DNA of 40,869 bases from Candidatus Melainabacteria bacterium (lineage in GTDB: Bacteria > Cyanobacteriota > Vampirovibrionia > Obscuribacterales > Obscuribacteraceae): assembly GCA_003175915.1 (NCBI GenBank), contig PSRH01000216.1, positions 1-40,869 of the forward strand. The letters run 5' to 3'. Under the pieces are notes generated by a model. It worked only from the letters and a program-made list of their open reading frames with translations, searched no databases and was not told the origin of the DNA. Below are positions 31,882 through 40,277 of this stretch, in pieces. The number at the start of each line of letters is the position of its first letter. The first letter of the stretch is position 1. The position numbers were made by a program, and so were the translations under genes.

Positions 31882-34266
31882 TCAAACAGATTGGCTGTAA
31901 CCTGGACTAGGGCGAATAGCAACTGAGCTGGCGCCAACCGGTAATAAATCCCTCGCCTCAGTAAAGAGCTTGCCGGTTCTGATAAAAACCCGGTTCTCAC
32001 CGGTCGCCGGAAGAGAGAGATGGGCAACTTTCAGGTAACCATTTAGCTCTGCCAAACCGATTAGATCCTTTATGTGCGGAACGTAGGCGTCATCCATAAC
32101 AATCGTGCACCCGCCCGGAGCGTTGCGAAGCACAAAGTCAAAATCGAACCGCACATCATCCGGGCTGTGACCGCCGTCCACATGGATAATTTCAAAATCG
32201 AGCTTGTGCTCCAATTCAAGGGAAGGGAGAAGTTCACGCGTTGCTCCCAATAGGAAGCGGAAGCGCCCGGGATATCGGCTGGCAATTATTTCGGCGCACG
32301 CTCGCGTATAACCGTGCAGTCCAATATCTATTGAAGTAAGTTGAAGGCATGGGTTCGCGTCCAGCATTACCACCGCGCTATGTCCGGCATTGAAGCCTAA
32401 CTCCAGCGCTGTTTGTCCGACGCCGGTTGCTCTTCTTAAAACTTCTCGCTTCCACGATCGCCTTGGATCAGGAGGAGTACGTGGGTGGACAGGGCGCTGA
32501 TGGAAATAACAGTAATTCCCCTCTAACGGTTCGTCGCTCTCGAGCACCGCCTGATTGATAAGCCGGATCGTCTCCAGAGCATGCGAACTCCACCACTCCG
32601 GATGGAAGAGCGCAGGCGCGGGATAACCATTCGGCAAGTCGGGTAGGCTCAGGGCACGCCAGGAAATATTTTCGGCCGACTCTGCATCAAACGGCTTACG
32701 ATCGACGGTGCGCCCGTTTGTGTGTTTGTGGTGGATGACGGAAAATACCGGATTGGTGTGGCGCCAGTCTATATCTATCGGGTTGCAAGTTAAGCCGGCG
32801 GCCCAAAGAGCATAGTTGAAGGAAAGCTGGTCGCGGCGTGCTCCGTTTAAAATAGCGTCCCACCAGAAACGATCTGCGGCGCGCACTTTGGAGTCTCGCA
32901 GATCGCGTGCCAATAATAGTGTGGCCGAAAGTCCCTGATCATCCTTGAAGCCAAGGTCGCGCATTTGATGCCAAAGTCGGCTGGCGGAGATTCGATCTTC
33001 GACACTCAAGAATTCCATAAGAGTCTTCTCCGCTTCGATCTTCTCGCGAATAAGATGTGGCGGAGCAGCGACCGGACCATCTTTTAGCCATGCCAAAATT
33101 GCTTCACAATCAAAGCACAGATCACGTAGGTTGCCGTCTACCCAAATGACAATAGAATCCTGCTCGAAAAGCAACTCAGGATTTGCCTTGAGAAATCCAG
33201 AAGTCACCTTCCGGTCTCGGAATATATTGTCGACGGGCACAATTGACCATGGTGGTGGGCAAGTGATAGCGGTATCCGTGAATGCCAGGTAGGTGATTCT
33301 CGGGTCAACGTGGGCGATGCTCGGAAGTTCGTCATATTCACCCAGAACAGCCGTGTAAACGTAGATTTTTGGATCACAATTCAACCCGGGTTCTGTGGTC
33401 TTAGCGACGCTAATAGAGACTTTTTGTGACCAGGGATTGGCGGTGCGTCCCTCTGCTCGTCCGCGTGTGAGATAGTGGACAAGCGGATTGATCCCGGCTT
33501 CGGCAACATCTGGATTCTGCTCAAGATACCAATCGGTGTCGAACATGGAATTTGGATCTAAGCCTTGCGCTGCTCCCCAACGCAGGTAATGTTCGAGCGG
33601 ATTGGTGCCTGAATCAGCAACATTCGGATGGCGCTGAAGATACCAGGTACTGTCGAACATTGGGTTCGGATCGCGGCGCTCAACCGTTCCCCAGCGCAGA
33701 TAATGTTCGAATGGGTTTAGACCGCATTCGGCAATGTCCGGATACTTCTGGAGATACCATTTGCTGTCAAAAAGTGGACTGGCGTCCCGATGCTCGGCTG
33801 CTCCGATTCGCAAGTAGTGGGCGAGCGCAGATAACCCTGTCAGTAAAACATCTGGGTAACGTTGTACGTACCAATTAGCATCGAACAAAAAGTTGGGGTT
33901 GCGTCCCGATGGAGCTCCCACCGTTATATAGTGCTCCAGAGGATTGGCGCCGGAGAGGCGTACCTCTGGATTTTGCTCAAAATACCAGGCGGTATCGAAC
34001 ATTGCATTAGGATCGCGGCCCTCTAAAGCCCCCCAGCGAATGTAGTGCTCGAGTGGATTAATACCTGCTGCTGCGACATCCGGGTTATGCAGACGATACC
34101 AGGCAGTGCTAAATAGAGGATTGGGGTCTCGGCCAAGCGCCGCTCCGACTCGCAGATAATCTTCCAGCGCATTCACGCCTGCTTGAACGACTTCCGGGTA
34201 CTCCTTTAAGTACCAGTCAGAGTCGAACAAACAGGAGCTAGTTATGATTGGGATGATTTGATCCAT
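31882..34266 (-). CDS. Repeat / DUF616-like glycosyltransferase / methyltransferase fusion
   Basis: The 794-residue protein has three parts. Residues 13-278 are seven tandem 38-residue repeats (consensus near FDxxWYLxxxPDVAxxGxNPLEHYLRWGxxEGRDPN), known from bacterial surface-glycan glycosyltransferases. About 300-520 is a DUF616/TOD1-like glycosyltransferase: IYVYTAVLGEYDELP, YLAFTDT, the DxD-like VIWVDGNLRD and RRDQLSFNYALW. About 615-760 is a class I SAM methyltransferase, with ALELGFNAGHSAVVML as the glycine loop and IHVDGGHSPDDVRFD and IVMDDAY as the acid motifs. The likely role is building and methylating a surface or exported glycan, possibly with the nearby GT9 protein. ATG 34266 is followed at once by the repeat block. 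Confidence 0.85.
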   Translation of the reverse strand: MDQIIPIITSSCLFDSDWYLKEYPEVVQAGVNALEDYLRVGAALGRDPNPLFSTAWYRLHNPDVAAAGINPLEHYIRWGALEGRDPNAMFDTAWYFEQNPEVRLSGANPLEHYITVGAPSGRNPNFLFDANWYVQRYPDVLLTGLSALAHYLRIGAAEHRDASPLFDSKWYLQKYPDIAECGLNPFEHYLRWGTVERRDPNPMFDSTWYLQRHPNVADSGTNPLEHYLRWGAAQGLDPNSMFDTDWYLEQNPDVAEAGINPLVHYLTRGRAEGRTANPWSQKVSISVAKTTEPGLNCDPKIYVYTAVLGEYDELPSIAHVDPRITYLAFTDTAITCPPPWSIVPVDNIFRDRKVTSGFLKANPELLFEQDSIVIWVDGNLRDLCFDCEAILAWLKDGPVAAPPHLIREKIEAEKTLMEFLSVEDRISASRLWHQMRDLGFKDDQGLSATLLLARDLRDSKVRAADRFWWDAILNGARRDQLSFNYALWAAGLTCNPIDIDWRHTNPVFSVIHHKHTNGRTVDRKPFDAESAENISWRALSLPDLPNGYPAPALFHPEWWSSHALETIRLINQAVLESDEPLEGNYCYFHQRPVHPRTPPDPRRSWKREVLRRATGVGQTALELGFNAGHSAVVMLDANPCLQLTSIDIGLHGYTRACAEIIASRYPGRFRFLLGATRELLPSLELEHKLDFEIIHVDGGHSPDDVRFDFDFVLRNAPGGCTIVMDDAYVPHIKDLIGLAELNGYLKVAHLSLPATGENRVFIRTGKLFTEARDLLPVGASSVAIRPSPGYSQSV
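33433..34230 (-). repeat. Seven in-frame 114-bp tandem repeats
   Basis: These units encode residues 13-278 of the glycosyltransferase/methyltransferase fusion: seven copies of exactly 38 codons with no indels between them. They are diverged at base level but share W-Y near position 6-7, P at 12, G at 18 and HYL/DYL near 25. This suggests old duplications held by structural selection rather than recent slippage. Confidence 0.9.
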
Positions 34267-34549
34267 CAGTACTCAGATACGCCAACAAGAAAAAGGGCAG
34301 ATGTTTGGACATCAGAAAATCTTCAAGGTGCACGTCTTGCTATTTCCAGTTAGGGAAATTTGGATAACGGCGCATCCATTGTAGAAGATTCTCCTAAGTA
34401 TTCAAGACGCCGCGCAGGAGTACCTTTCTAACGATTTACGGGATTGCCGTGAAAAAAATATCACCCCTGGCAGGGAATTTTTTCGAGGTGCCGGCAGTTA
34501 CCTACTTCGGAAGGCTTTTGAACCTTGTACCGAAGATAGGGCCATTAAT

Positions 34550-35455
34550 ATGACTAATGAAATTGATCGCAGGGAATTTTTGAAGTTGGCTGGAATAGGC
34601 GGTGTTGTCTTTGTCTCCAGTCTCGGTTATGAACAGATTGCGTTCGCGCGTAAGCCAAAACCGGAAGACTTCTATTTCGTTCAGCTCTCGGACAGTCATT
34701 GGGGATTTGAGGGCAATAAGATCAACCCTGACGCGAAAGGAACCTTGAAAAAGGCAATTGCTCAGGTGAATGCACTGGAGCAAAAACCGGATTTCATCGT
34801 TTTCACCGGCGATTTGACTCAGACGACCGATGAGGTAAATGTTCGTCGCGCTCGCATGAAAGAGTTTACCAGCATTGTTTCCGAGCTGAATTGCCAGGAC
34901 GTTAAGTTTATGCCGGGAGAACACGACGCCTCGCTCGACAACGGCGAAACGTACAAAGATTTCTTCGGTAAGACACACTACACTTTCGATCATAAGGGCG
35001 TGCATTTCATTGCTATAGACAATGTGTCGGATCCAACTGGAAGCATTGGAGAAGAGCAGCTCGAGTGGCTGAAAAACGACCTGGCTACGCAGTCACGCGA
35101 TAGCAATATTGTCGTGCTTGCCCACAGGCCATTGTTCGATCTTTATCCTCAGTGGGACTGGGCAACGAAAGATGGTGGCAAAGCAATCGATCTGCTCATG
35201 CCTTTCAAGAATGTTACCGTGTTTTATGGACATATTCACCAGGAAAATCATCACACGACAGGGCACATCGCTCATCACTCGGCAAAATCATTGATGATGC
35301 CGATGCCGGCGCCAGGCTCGGTGCCCAAGCGAGTACCGGTACCATGGTCTGATGCGGAACCCTACAAGGGTCTTGGATTTCGCAATGTTGATAGCGAATC
35401 GAGGCGTTCCACATATCTTCTTTCCGAATTTCCCATCAAAGGAGTGATTTCATGA
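34550..35455 (+). CDS. Tat-exported metallophosphoesterase
   Basis: A Tat signal (DRREFLKLAGIGGVVFVSSL) precedes a calcineurin-like phosphoesterase. Metal motifs in order are QLSDSHW (usual DxH), FTGDLTQ, GEHDAS (Asn of GNHD replaced by Glu), LAHRP and YGHIHQ. A His-rich segment, HQENHHTTGHIAHH, follows and may help bind metal. TAGGG lies 8 bases before the ATG. It overlaps the cupredoxin gene by 4 bases (ATGA), and the sigma and anti-sigma genes follow. The substrate is unknown; folded export by Tat fits a metal-loaded periplasmic enzyme. It is the first gene of this unit. Confidence 0.9.
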   Translation: MTNEIDRREFLKLAGIGGVVFVSSLGYEQIAFARKPKPEDFYFVQLSDSHWGFEGNKINPDAKGTLKKAIAQVNALEQKPDFIVFTGDLTQTTDEVNVRRARMKEFTSIVSELNCQDVKFMPGEHDASLDNGETYKDFFGKTHYTFDHKGVHFIAIDNVSDPTGSIGEEQLEWLKNDLATQSRDSNIVVLAHRPLFDLYPQWDWATKDGGKAIDLLMPFKNVTVFYGHIHQENHHTTGHIAHHSAKSLMMPMPAPGSVPKRVPVPWSDAEPYKGLGFRNVDSESRRSTYLLSEFPIKGVIS

Positions 35456-35811
35456 GAGGCACTGCAACTATTGCTTTACTTGCTGCTTTTGGATTCTTAG
35501 TGGTGGCGTTCAATCCAGGAAACGCCAGTGAGCCGGAACAGGTGATAAAAATCAGTGCGAAAAAGTTTGAATTTATGCCTAATCAGATCACCTTGAAAAA
35601 GGGTGTTCCGGTTGTGCTAGAGCTTACATCTGAAGACAGGGTACATGGTTTCAACGCGCCGGACTTGAGGGCTCGGACTGCTATATTACCTGGCAAGACG
35701 ACAACGCTTAGAGTGGTACCGGAAAAGGTAGGAAGCTTCGATTTCTTTTGCGATATCTTCTGCGGCAGTGGCCACGAAGGCATGAATGGCAAAATCAATG
35801 TAACGGAGTAG
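35452..35811 (+). CDS. Stand-alone CuA-type cupredoxin
   Basis: The 119-residue secreted protein has a signal peptide (TIALLAAFGFLVVAF, NAS) and a cupredoxin fold: IKISAKKFEFMPNQITLKKGVPVVLELTSEDRVHGF. The ligand set is that of CuA. His lies in RVHGF, and both Cys, the second His and the Met lie in CDIFCGSGHEGM (C-x3-C-x3-H-x2-M), as in cytochrome oxidase subunit II and N2O reductase. No membrane helix or oxidase subunit is encoded nearby. It likely carries electrons or copper in the periplasm. It starts in an ATGA overlap with the phosphoesterase, and the sigma gene starts 2 bases after its stop. Confidence 0.9.
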   Translation: MRGTATIALLAAFGFLVVAFNPGNASEPEQVIKISAKKFEFMPNQITLKKGVPVVLELTSEDRVHGFNAPDLRARTAILPGKTTTLRVVPEKVGSFDFFCDIFCGSGHEGMNGKINVTE

Positions 35812-35812
35812 C

Positions 35813-36448
35813 ATGGTAAGCATGGGTCTGAACGCCTTTTTCAATCGCAAAAGAGAGTTTGAGAAGCTCACCTGGTGCTTTGGAGGACAGCTCTACCGTC
35901 TTGCTTTTTCGCGCTTGAGCAATCAACAAGATGCTGAGGACGTGGTTCAAGAAACCTATTTGCGAGCCTTTCGCTCCTTTCATACACTGGCACCAAACAG
36001 CAATACCAGGGCCTGGCTAATCAAGATCTTGCTCAATGTTATCCGCGATCACTACAGCAAGATGCTCAGGACTGTGCCTACTGAGCCCATTGATGAAAGC
36101 TCTGAGGAGGAATTAAGCGACGACAATTTGCTCAGCCATAGCAAAAATCCGGAAGATAAACTGTTAGATAATGAAATCGACGCAGGCTTACTGCAGGCCC
36201 TGCAATCGTTGCCCAGCACTTTGCTCTATCCGCTATTGTTGCGTGAAATCGAAGATTTGAATTATCAAGAAATTGCCGGTGTCCTTGATATCCCGGTTGG
36301 TACAGTCATGTCGCGCTTGTTCAGGGCTCGCCAGAGTTTGCGAATTAAGCTCGTGCAAAAGAGGCAAATGCCGCAATGCGAAAATGATTCGTCCAAGCAC
36401 CTGTTGGGCGATGGTTTGTCGAAACAAGGAAAACGAAATGACCTGTGA
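35813..36448 (+). CDS. ECF-type RNA polymerase sigma factor
   Basis: The 211 residues contain region 2 (GGQLYRLAFSRLSNQQDAEDVVQETYLRAFRSF, then NTRAWLIKILLNVIRDHY) and region 4 (LPSTLLYPLLLREIEDLNYQEIAGVLDIPVGTVMSRLFRARQSL). An acidic linker separates them (DESSEEELSDD). No region 1 or 3 is present, as in ECF sigma factors. A ~35-residue C-terminal extension with two Cys (QCENDSSK region) is unusual. GGAG lies 4 bases before ATG 35813; ATG 35822 is an alternative. Its end overlaps the anti-sigma gene by 11 bases. It probably drives this operon or envelope-stress genes. Confidence 0.93.
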   Translation: MVSMGLNAFFNRKREFEKLTWCFGGQLYRLAFSRLSNQQDAEDVVQETYLRAFRSFHTLAPNSNTRAWLIKILLNVIRDHYSKMLRTVPTEPIDESSEEELSDDNLLSHSKNPEDKLLDNEIDAGLLQALQSLPSTLLYPLLLREIEDLNYQEIAGVLDIPVGTVMSRLFRARQSLRIKLVQKRQMPQCENDSSKHLLGDGLSKQGKRNDL

Positions 36449-37217
36449 GGATGTCCTACCTTTACTGAATCTTCTTGCCGACGATGCCCTTGGTAACCAG
36501 GACGCGGCTCGCATCCTTGAGCACCTTAAAGAATGCAGTCACTGCCAGGGCGAATGGGATGCGATTCTGGCAGTGCGCTCCGGAATGCGGCGCAGAAGAG
36601 ACGCCATTGAGGTGCCGCCCACCCTGATGGACAAAGTCAGCAAGGCGGTGGACCGGGAAAATAAACAAAGACCGATTGCGGCAGTTGCCAAAACATTTAA
36701 CGCCCCGAGTTTAGCGATGGTGGCTGGTCTGGTGCTTTTGATCGTTCTTGCTTCTTACCTCTTTCAGCATCTAAATGCTGGCACTGTGCCCGTCGAAGTT
36801 GCTGCTCTGGTTAACCGGGAATTCAATGCCGATCCGGCTTTTGAGCTGGTCGACGATCGCGAAGCTTTGTCCGACCGGCTCGGCTACCCGATTCGATATC
36901 TTAAATTCGCCGATTGGAAAATAAACCAGGCCGGCACGTACCGGGCTAGGAATATTGAGGGAAATGATCGCTTAATTGCTCGCTTCGAGCTTGAGCGGAG
37001 GTTGGCGGGCAAAGCAGAGAAAATCTATTGTTATCAAGCGCCGGCTGGTGCCCTCAAGGCCGCATCGTTGCTTGAAAAGGATGTCGGGGGTAGGAAAATC
37101 AAGGTGGGGCGGCAAGGTCCGCTCAGCTTCGCTTGCTGGACTGAGAATGAACGGGACTATTTGCTGGTTTCGCCCTTGTCTGAAGAGGAACTGGAGGATT
37201 TAGTCCGCTCTGTCTGA
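36438..37217 (+). CDS. Membrane-anchored zinc-finger anti-sigma factor
   Basis: The 259-residue protein starts MTCEDVLPLLNLLADDAL with a ZAS-type anti-sigma domain. Ligands are His29, Cys33 and Cys36 (EHLKECSHC), with Cys3 as a possible fourth. A membrane helix spans about 92-110 (LAMVAGLVLLIVLASYLF). The ~145-residue outer domain ends GPLSFACWTENERDYLLVSPLSEEEL, like other sensor regions of anti-sigma factors. ATG 36438 has AAGGA 7 bases upstream and overlaps the sigma gene. It should hold the sigma factor inactive until a periplasmic signal arrives. The copper protein in the same operon suggests a redox or metal cue, by inference. Confidence 0.9.
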   Translation: MTCEDVLPLLNLLADDALGNQDAARILEHLKECSHCQGEWDAILAVRSGMRRRRDAIEVPPTLMDKVSKAVDRENKQRPIAAVAKTFNAPSLAMVAGLVLLIVLASYLFQHLNAGTVPVEVAALVNREFNADPAFELVDDREALSDRLGYPIRYLKFADWKINQAGTYRARNIEGNDRLIARFELERRLAGKAEKIYCYQAPAGALKAASLLEKDVGGRKIKVGRQGPLSFACWTENERDYLLVSPLSEEELEDLVRSV

Positions 37218-37368
37218 ATACCCCGAAATTTGCATTAATTGAGGCGGTTTTCCTGGCCAGGCTTTTAAAAATTGAAAGATCAAGGTATAGCAAGAGTGTG
37301 AGCGCACACTTGATTTGATGAAGTAAGCTTGGGCTTGTAATTGCACTTTGTCTTTGCAAGAGGCAAAT

Positions 37369-38451
37369 ATGGATAAAAAGGGTCCTCTTAATGAACCGGG
37401 GCCGATTCCTCAAGAACCGGATAAGTCGGGCGCTCCAATTCTTTCCAAGAGCCTCTCTAAGAAGATCCTTCAAAATATCAGCAAGTCCTATACGGGCGAA
37501 GAAACTTCAAAATTCATAGTGCATCTGGGCGAAACTTTGCACGCGCCCCCGGCTGAACCACAAACAAATCCACCAGAAGACGACCGGGAGCTAAGAACAC
37601 CAGCTCTAGTCTTTATTGATCGACTGTTTGATGACTTCGTGCGCTACACCTATGAATTTGGTACGACGCCTGTCGGAGCCGAAGTTGCCGTCGAGTATTT
37701 TCGGCCTGCTCCTCCCAAGGAAGCCATCCAACTGGCACCGGGCGAGCCACAGGTAATTGTCGAAGGTACCCTCATCGTTGGCGCCTGGACGATGCTGGTG
37801 CAAGCCCAAGAAAGACGGCTCAGGGCCTTTGTTATACCCAAAGAGTATTTGAGTGGATTCCACGCGCGCCAGTCGTTCTACTCCCCTTTTATGGAGATAC
37901 AGGCGAGCGTTCACAACGGTCAGAATGTCTGGAGAATGGACGAACAACGCTTGAATAGCGATGCCTTAGCCAAATTCTCTAAGCAGCTGTTTGGAGCGTT
38001 GATCAAAGTGAGCGCCGGAGAACTAAGTCCTACGGAGCGCTTCAGGATGGATGCCGGCGGCAATCAATCGATTGCCCAATTATTGCCAAGCAAAAATGAG
38101 AAGTTGACTCTCCAGAATCTACCAAGCATGCGCTCCTTTGCTGGCGAGAAAGAAGGGAAAGCGAATGGGCAAGAAGAGCCTCGCAGTTCAATAAAACCTG
38201 GTTATGCTCTGGAGTTGGAGTCCAACAAGACGAACGTTGTCTCGGCCTGCCAATCATTGCTCCATTCTCTGGACAACGAGCTCAGTCGCCTAAAACGTTT
38301 AGAACAAGAGGGTTTCCGCTTGGAGGATATGAAGATTGTCGAGATGGCACTCTCGCGCGCCGGGCAAGTAAGGTCGCTGATGGAACAAATCAAATTGGCC
38401 GCAGATACTTGGCAGCATCTTCCCACATCGGTGGGCGAGCTAAAGCGATAG
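37369..38451 (+). CDS. Uncharacterised cytoplasmic protein
   Basis: The 360 residues show no signal peptide or membrane segment. The N-terminus (to about 85) is Pro-rich and probably disordered (LNEPGPIPQEPDKSG). A middle domain contains RTPALVFIDRLFDDFVRYTYEFG and EVAVEYFRPAPPKEAIQ, then VEGTLIVGAWTMLVQAQERRLRAFVIP. The C-terminus is helical and probably coiled-coil (NELSRLKRLEQEGFRLEDMKIVEMALSRAGQVRSLMEQIK). AGAGG lies 5 bases before ATG 37369. I do not recognise it. It follows the anti-sigma gene by 151 bases on the same strand and could belong to the same regulon, but nothing shows this. Confidence 0.75.
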   Translation: MDKKGPLNEPGPIPQEPDKSGAPILSKSLSKKILQNISKSYTGEETSKFIVHLGETLHAPPAEPQTNPPEDDRELRTPALVFIDRLFDDFVRYTYEFGTTPVGAEVAVEYFRPAPPKEAIQLAPGEPQVIVEGTLIVGAWTMLVQAQERRLRAFVIPKEYLSGFHARQSFYSPFMEIQASVHNGQNVWRMDEQRLNSDALAKFSKQLFGALIKVSAGELSPTERFRMDAGGNQSIAQLLPSKNEKLTLQNLPSMRSFAGEKEGKANGQEEPRSSIKPGYALELESNKTNVVSACQSLLHSLDNELSRLKRLEQEGFRLEDMKIVEMALSRAGQVRSLMEQIKLAADTWQHLPTSVGELKR

Positions 38452-38690
38452 GCGATCGACCTGAATCGGGCTATGGACGACCGAGCTTACGGTTGGGGAA
38501 TTGCCATGCCTGGGCTATCTTTTACTGATGCCACTGCCGATAATGCCACCCATTTCGAGCACCTTACAAAATTCTCTATTAGTGATGGACCGCTCAAACC
38601 TCATTCGGGCTGGACAATGCTAAGATGTGCCCTTCGAACGTGCATGAGTAAATCGATGACAAGACTTCGAATTGAGAGTAAAGCGGCTTC

Positions 38691-40115
38691 ATGACTTGGC
38701 TAAGGGCTGGCTCTACCGTTAGCGCTTATGTACTCTTATTCGCACTGGCAGTGTATAGCATTTTGCCAGCCGCCTTTGCCTATAAAGCATGGGGAAAGGA
38801 TGTCTTTGTGGGTGTTCAGCCGCGCGTTCACGGAGCAATCACTAAACACCTGTCGCATCTCAATAGCCAGATGGCCGGAGCAGGCAATGCCAGGGTCAAT
38901 GGTATACGGGACAAATGGGCCTTGCTGATCGGTACCAATCTGTACCAGGACAAGACAATTAAACCGATGCGCATTGCCCGCAACGACGTGCTTCTCATTT
39001 CCGCCTTGCTAAGGGAACCGGGCAGCGGTCGCTTTGCCGGCGATCACATCAACTATTTGATTGGTAAAAGCGCCACCCGGGAAGCGGTCGAGCAGGCAAT
39101 TTTGAATTCGTCGCTGATCAAAAATGCTCTGCCTAATGATCTGATTCTTCTATATCTTTCCGGGCGCACGCTGCCTTTGGGCCAGGAGCGCGACCTCTGC
39201 CTCTGCACTTACGATACCCTGGCTTCCGAAGCCGGTATTTCTGGTCTCAAGCTCGCCGATGCCCTGACTCAGTTGAGGAAGCGCACGCAATGCCCTCAGA
39301 TAGTCTGCGTTCTCGATTGCGCTTCGGTATCCAAAAAAGACTTTGAGCAGAATGTTGTCTCTCTTGAGGAGCTTTCAAGAAAAACGGGAGTTTCAATCAT
39401 CTCGGCAAGCGACTTGAGCGAGGATACACCGGCTTGCTACGGCGGCACCATCTCCAGCTTCGCTCTCTACTTTGCCAATGCCATTAAGAACAGCTCGGGG
39501 AATTGCTCTTTAGCGATGATCGTTAACTATGTTCAGGACAACCTCAACAGGGAAAGCCAGGAGCTTGGCACAGCCAGCCAGGCGGTCAGTTTCATACCGT
39601 CTGAGAGCAACGCCAGAGCCAGGGACATTGTTCTGGGAACGCCGGTGAGGAATGCCTCAAGACGGGTGGCCATTGGCCACAATGTGAAGACGCTGGCACT
39701 CGATCGTCCCGACCTCACATCTTCCTATCGAGGGGTCGCTATAGCCAACAATACGGTGCCGGCTCAACCCCATGGACGAATCATTAACGGAAAGACCCCG
39801 GATGAGGATGAGGAGGAGAAGAACTTCTCCAAAGTGGATTACGGCCCCTGGATGGACAAAATGAAACGGGACATTCGCTCGAAATGGCGGCCGCCCAAGG
39901 GTTTAGAGCAAAGACACGTGGCTGCCGTTTTGACCATTAAGAGGGACGGTTCAATAGTGACGCCCTCTCTAGTGGAAAGCAGCGGCAACGCGGCTGTCGA
40001 CCAAAGTGCCCTGGATGCCCTCAAAGCAGCCTCACCTTTAGATCCCTTGCCGGCCGGCGCGCCTGCCTCGGTGCAGGTTCGCTACGTCTTCGATTGGAAG
40101 GTCGCAGGCCATTAG
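38691..40115 (+). CDS. Caspase-like pseudoenzyme fused to a TonB/TolA C-terminal domain
   Basis: The 474-residue protein has a signal peptide (AYVLLFALAVYSILPAAFA). A C14 caspase-like domain follows: KWALLIGTNLYQDKTIKPMRIARNDV near 76-100, then LILLYLSGRTLP near 151-162. The usual catalytic His-Gly of SGHG is Arg159-Thr160. The strand leading to the nucleophile is VCVLDCASVS, with Cys210 one position earlier than the usual DxC. Activity is therefore doubtful. An acidic linker (DEDEEE) joins a TonB_C/TolA-like domain (about 385-470; RDIRSKWRPPKGLEQRHVAAVLTIKRDGSI, SALDAL). Export implies a periplasmic or envelope role. Confidence 0.8.
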   Translation: MTWLRAGSTVSAYVLLFALAVYSILPAAFAYKAWGKDVFVGVQPRVHGAITKHLSHLNSQMAGAGNARVNGIRDKWALLIGTNLYQDKTIKPMRIARNDVLLISALLREPGSGRFAGDHINYLIGKSATREAVEQAILNSSLIKNALPNDLILLYLSGRTLPLGQERDLCLCTYDTLASEAGISGLKLADALTQLRKRTQCPQIVCVLDCASVSKKDFEQNVVSLEELSRKTGVSIISASDLSEDTPACYGGTISSFALYFANAIKNSSGNCSLAMIVNYVQDNLNRESQELGTASQAVSFIPSESNARARDIVLGTPVRNASRRVAIGHNVKTLALDRPDLTSSYRGVAIANNTVPAQPHGRIINGKTPDEDEEEKNFSKVDYGPWMDKMKRDIRSKWRPPKGLEQRHVAAVLTIKRDGSIVTPSLVESSGNAAVDQSALDALKAASPLDPLPAGAPASVQVRYVFDWKVAGH

Positions 40116-40277
40116 TTAAGATAAAGTGACTACGTATTATCCACATTGACGGAAAAGTCCGCCGGCAGTAACGTCTTAATGTGTGCTCAGCCTATATCAG
40201 GTTTGGAGCGTCCGACATCTAGATATTTAAGGTCGGACAAGCAAAAGGCATTGTGGGGGTACCCAAGAGGACTGAAA

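Noticed and set aside
31870..31885. 10-base palindrome CAACCGGTTG near the end of the glycosyltransferase fusion gene
   Set aside because: It is isolated, with no second copy noted and no promoter context, and a palindrome of this length occurs by chance in 40 kb.
34441..34500. CCCTGGCAGGG followed by AATTTTTT upstream of the phosphoesterase
   Set aside because: Only 4 pairs with a 3-base loop can form, which is too weak for a terminator call.
36273..36437. N-terminal extension of the anti-sigma frame into the sigma gene
   Set aside because: This stretch is the sigma gene read in another frame. ATG 36438 has its own ribosome site and begins exactly at the anti-sigma domain.
38473..38694. 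73-residue plus-strand frame ending in an ATGA overlap with the pseudo-caspase start
   Set aside because: The overlap is suggestive, but there is no ribosome site, no recognisable domain, and the composition is not convincing. It is probably a leader region.
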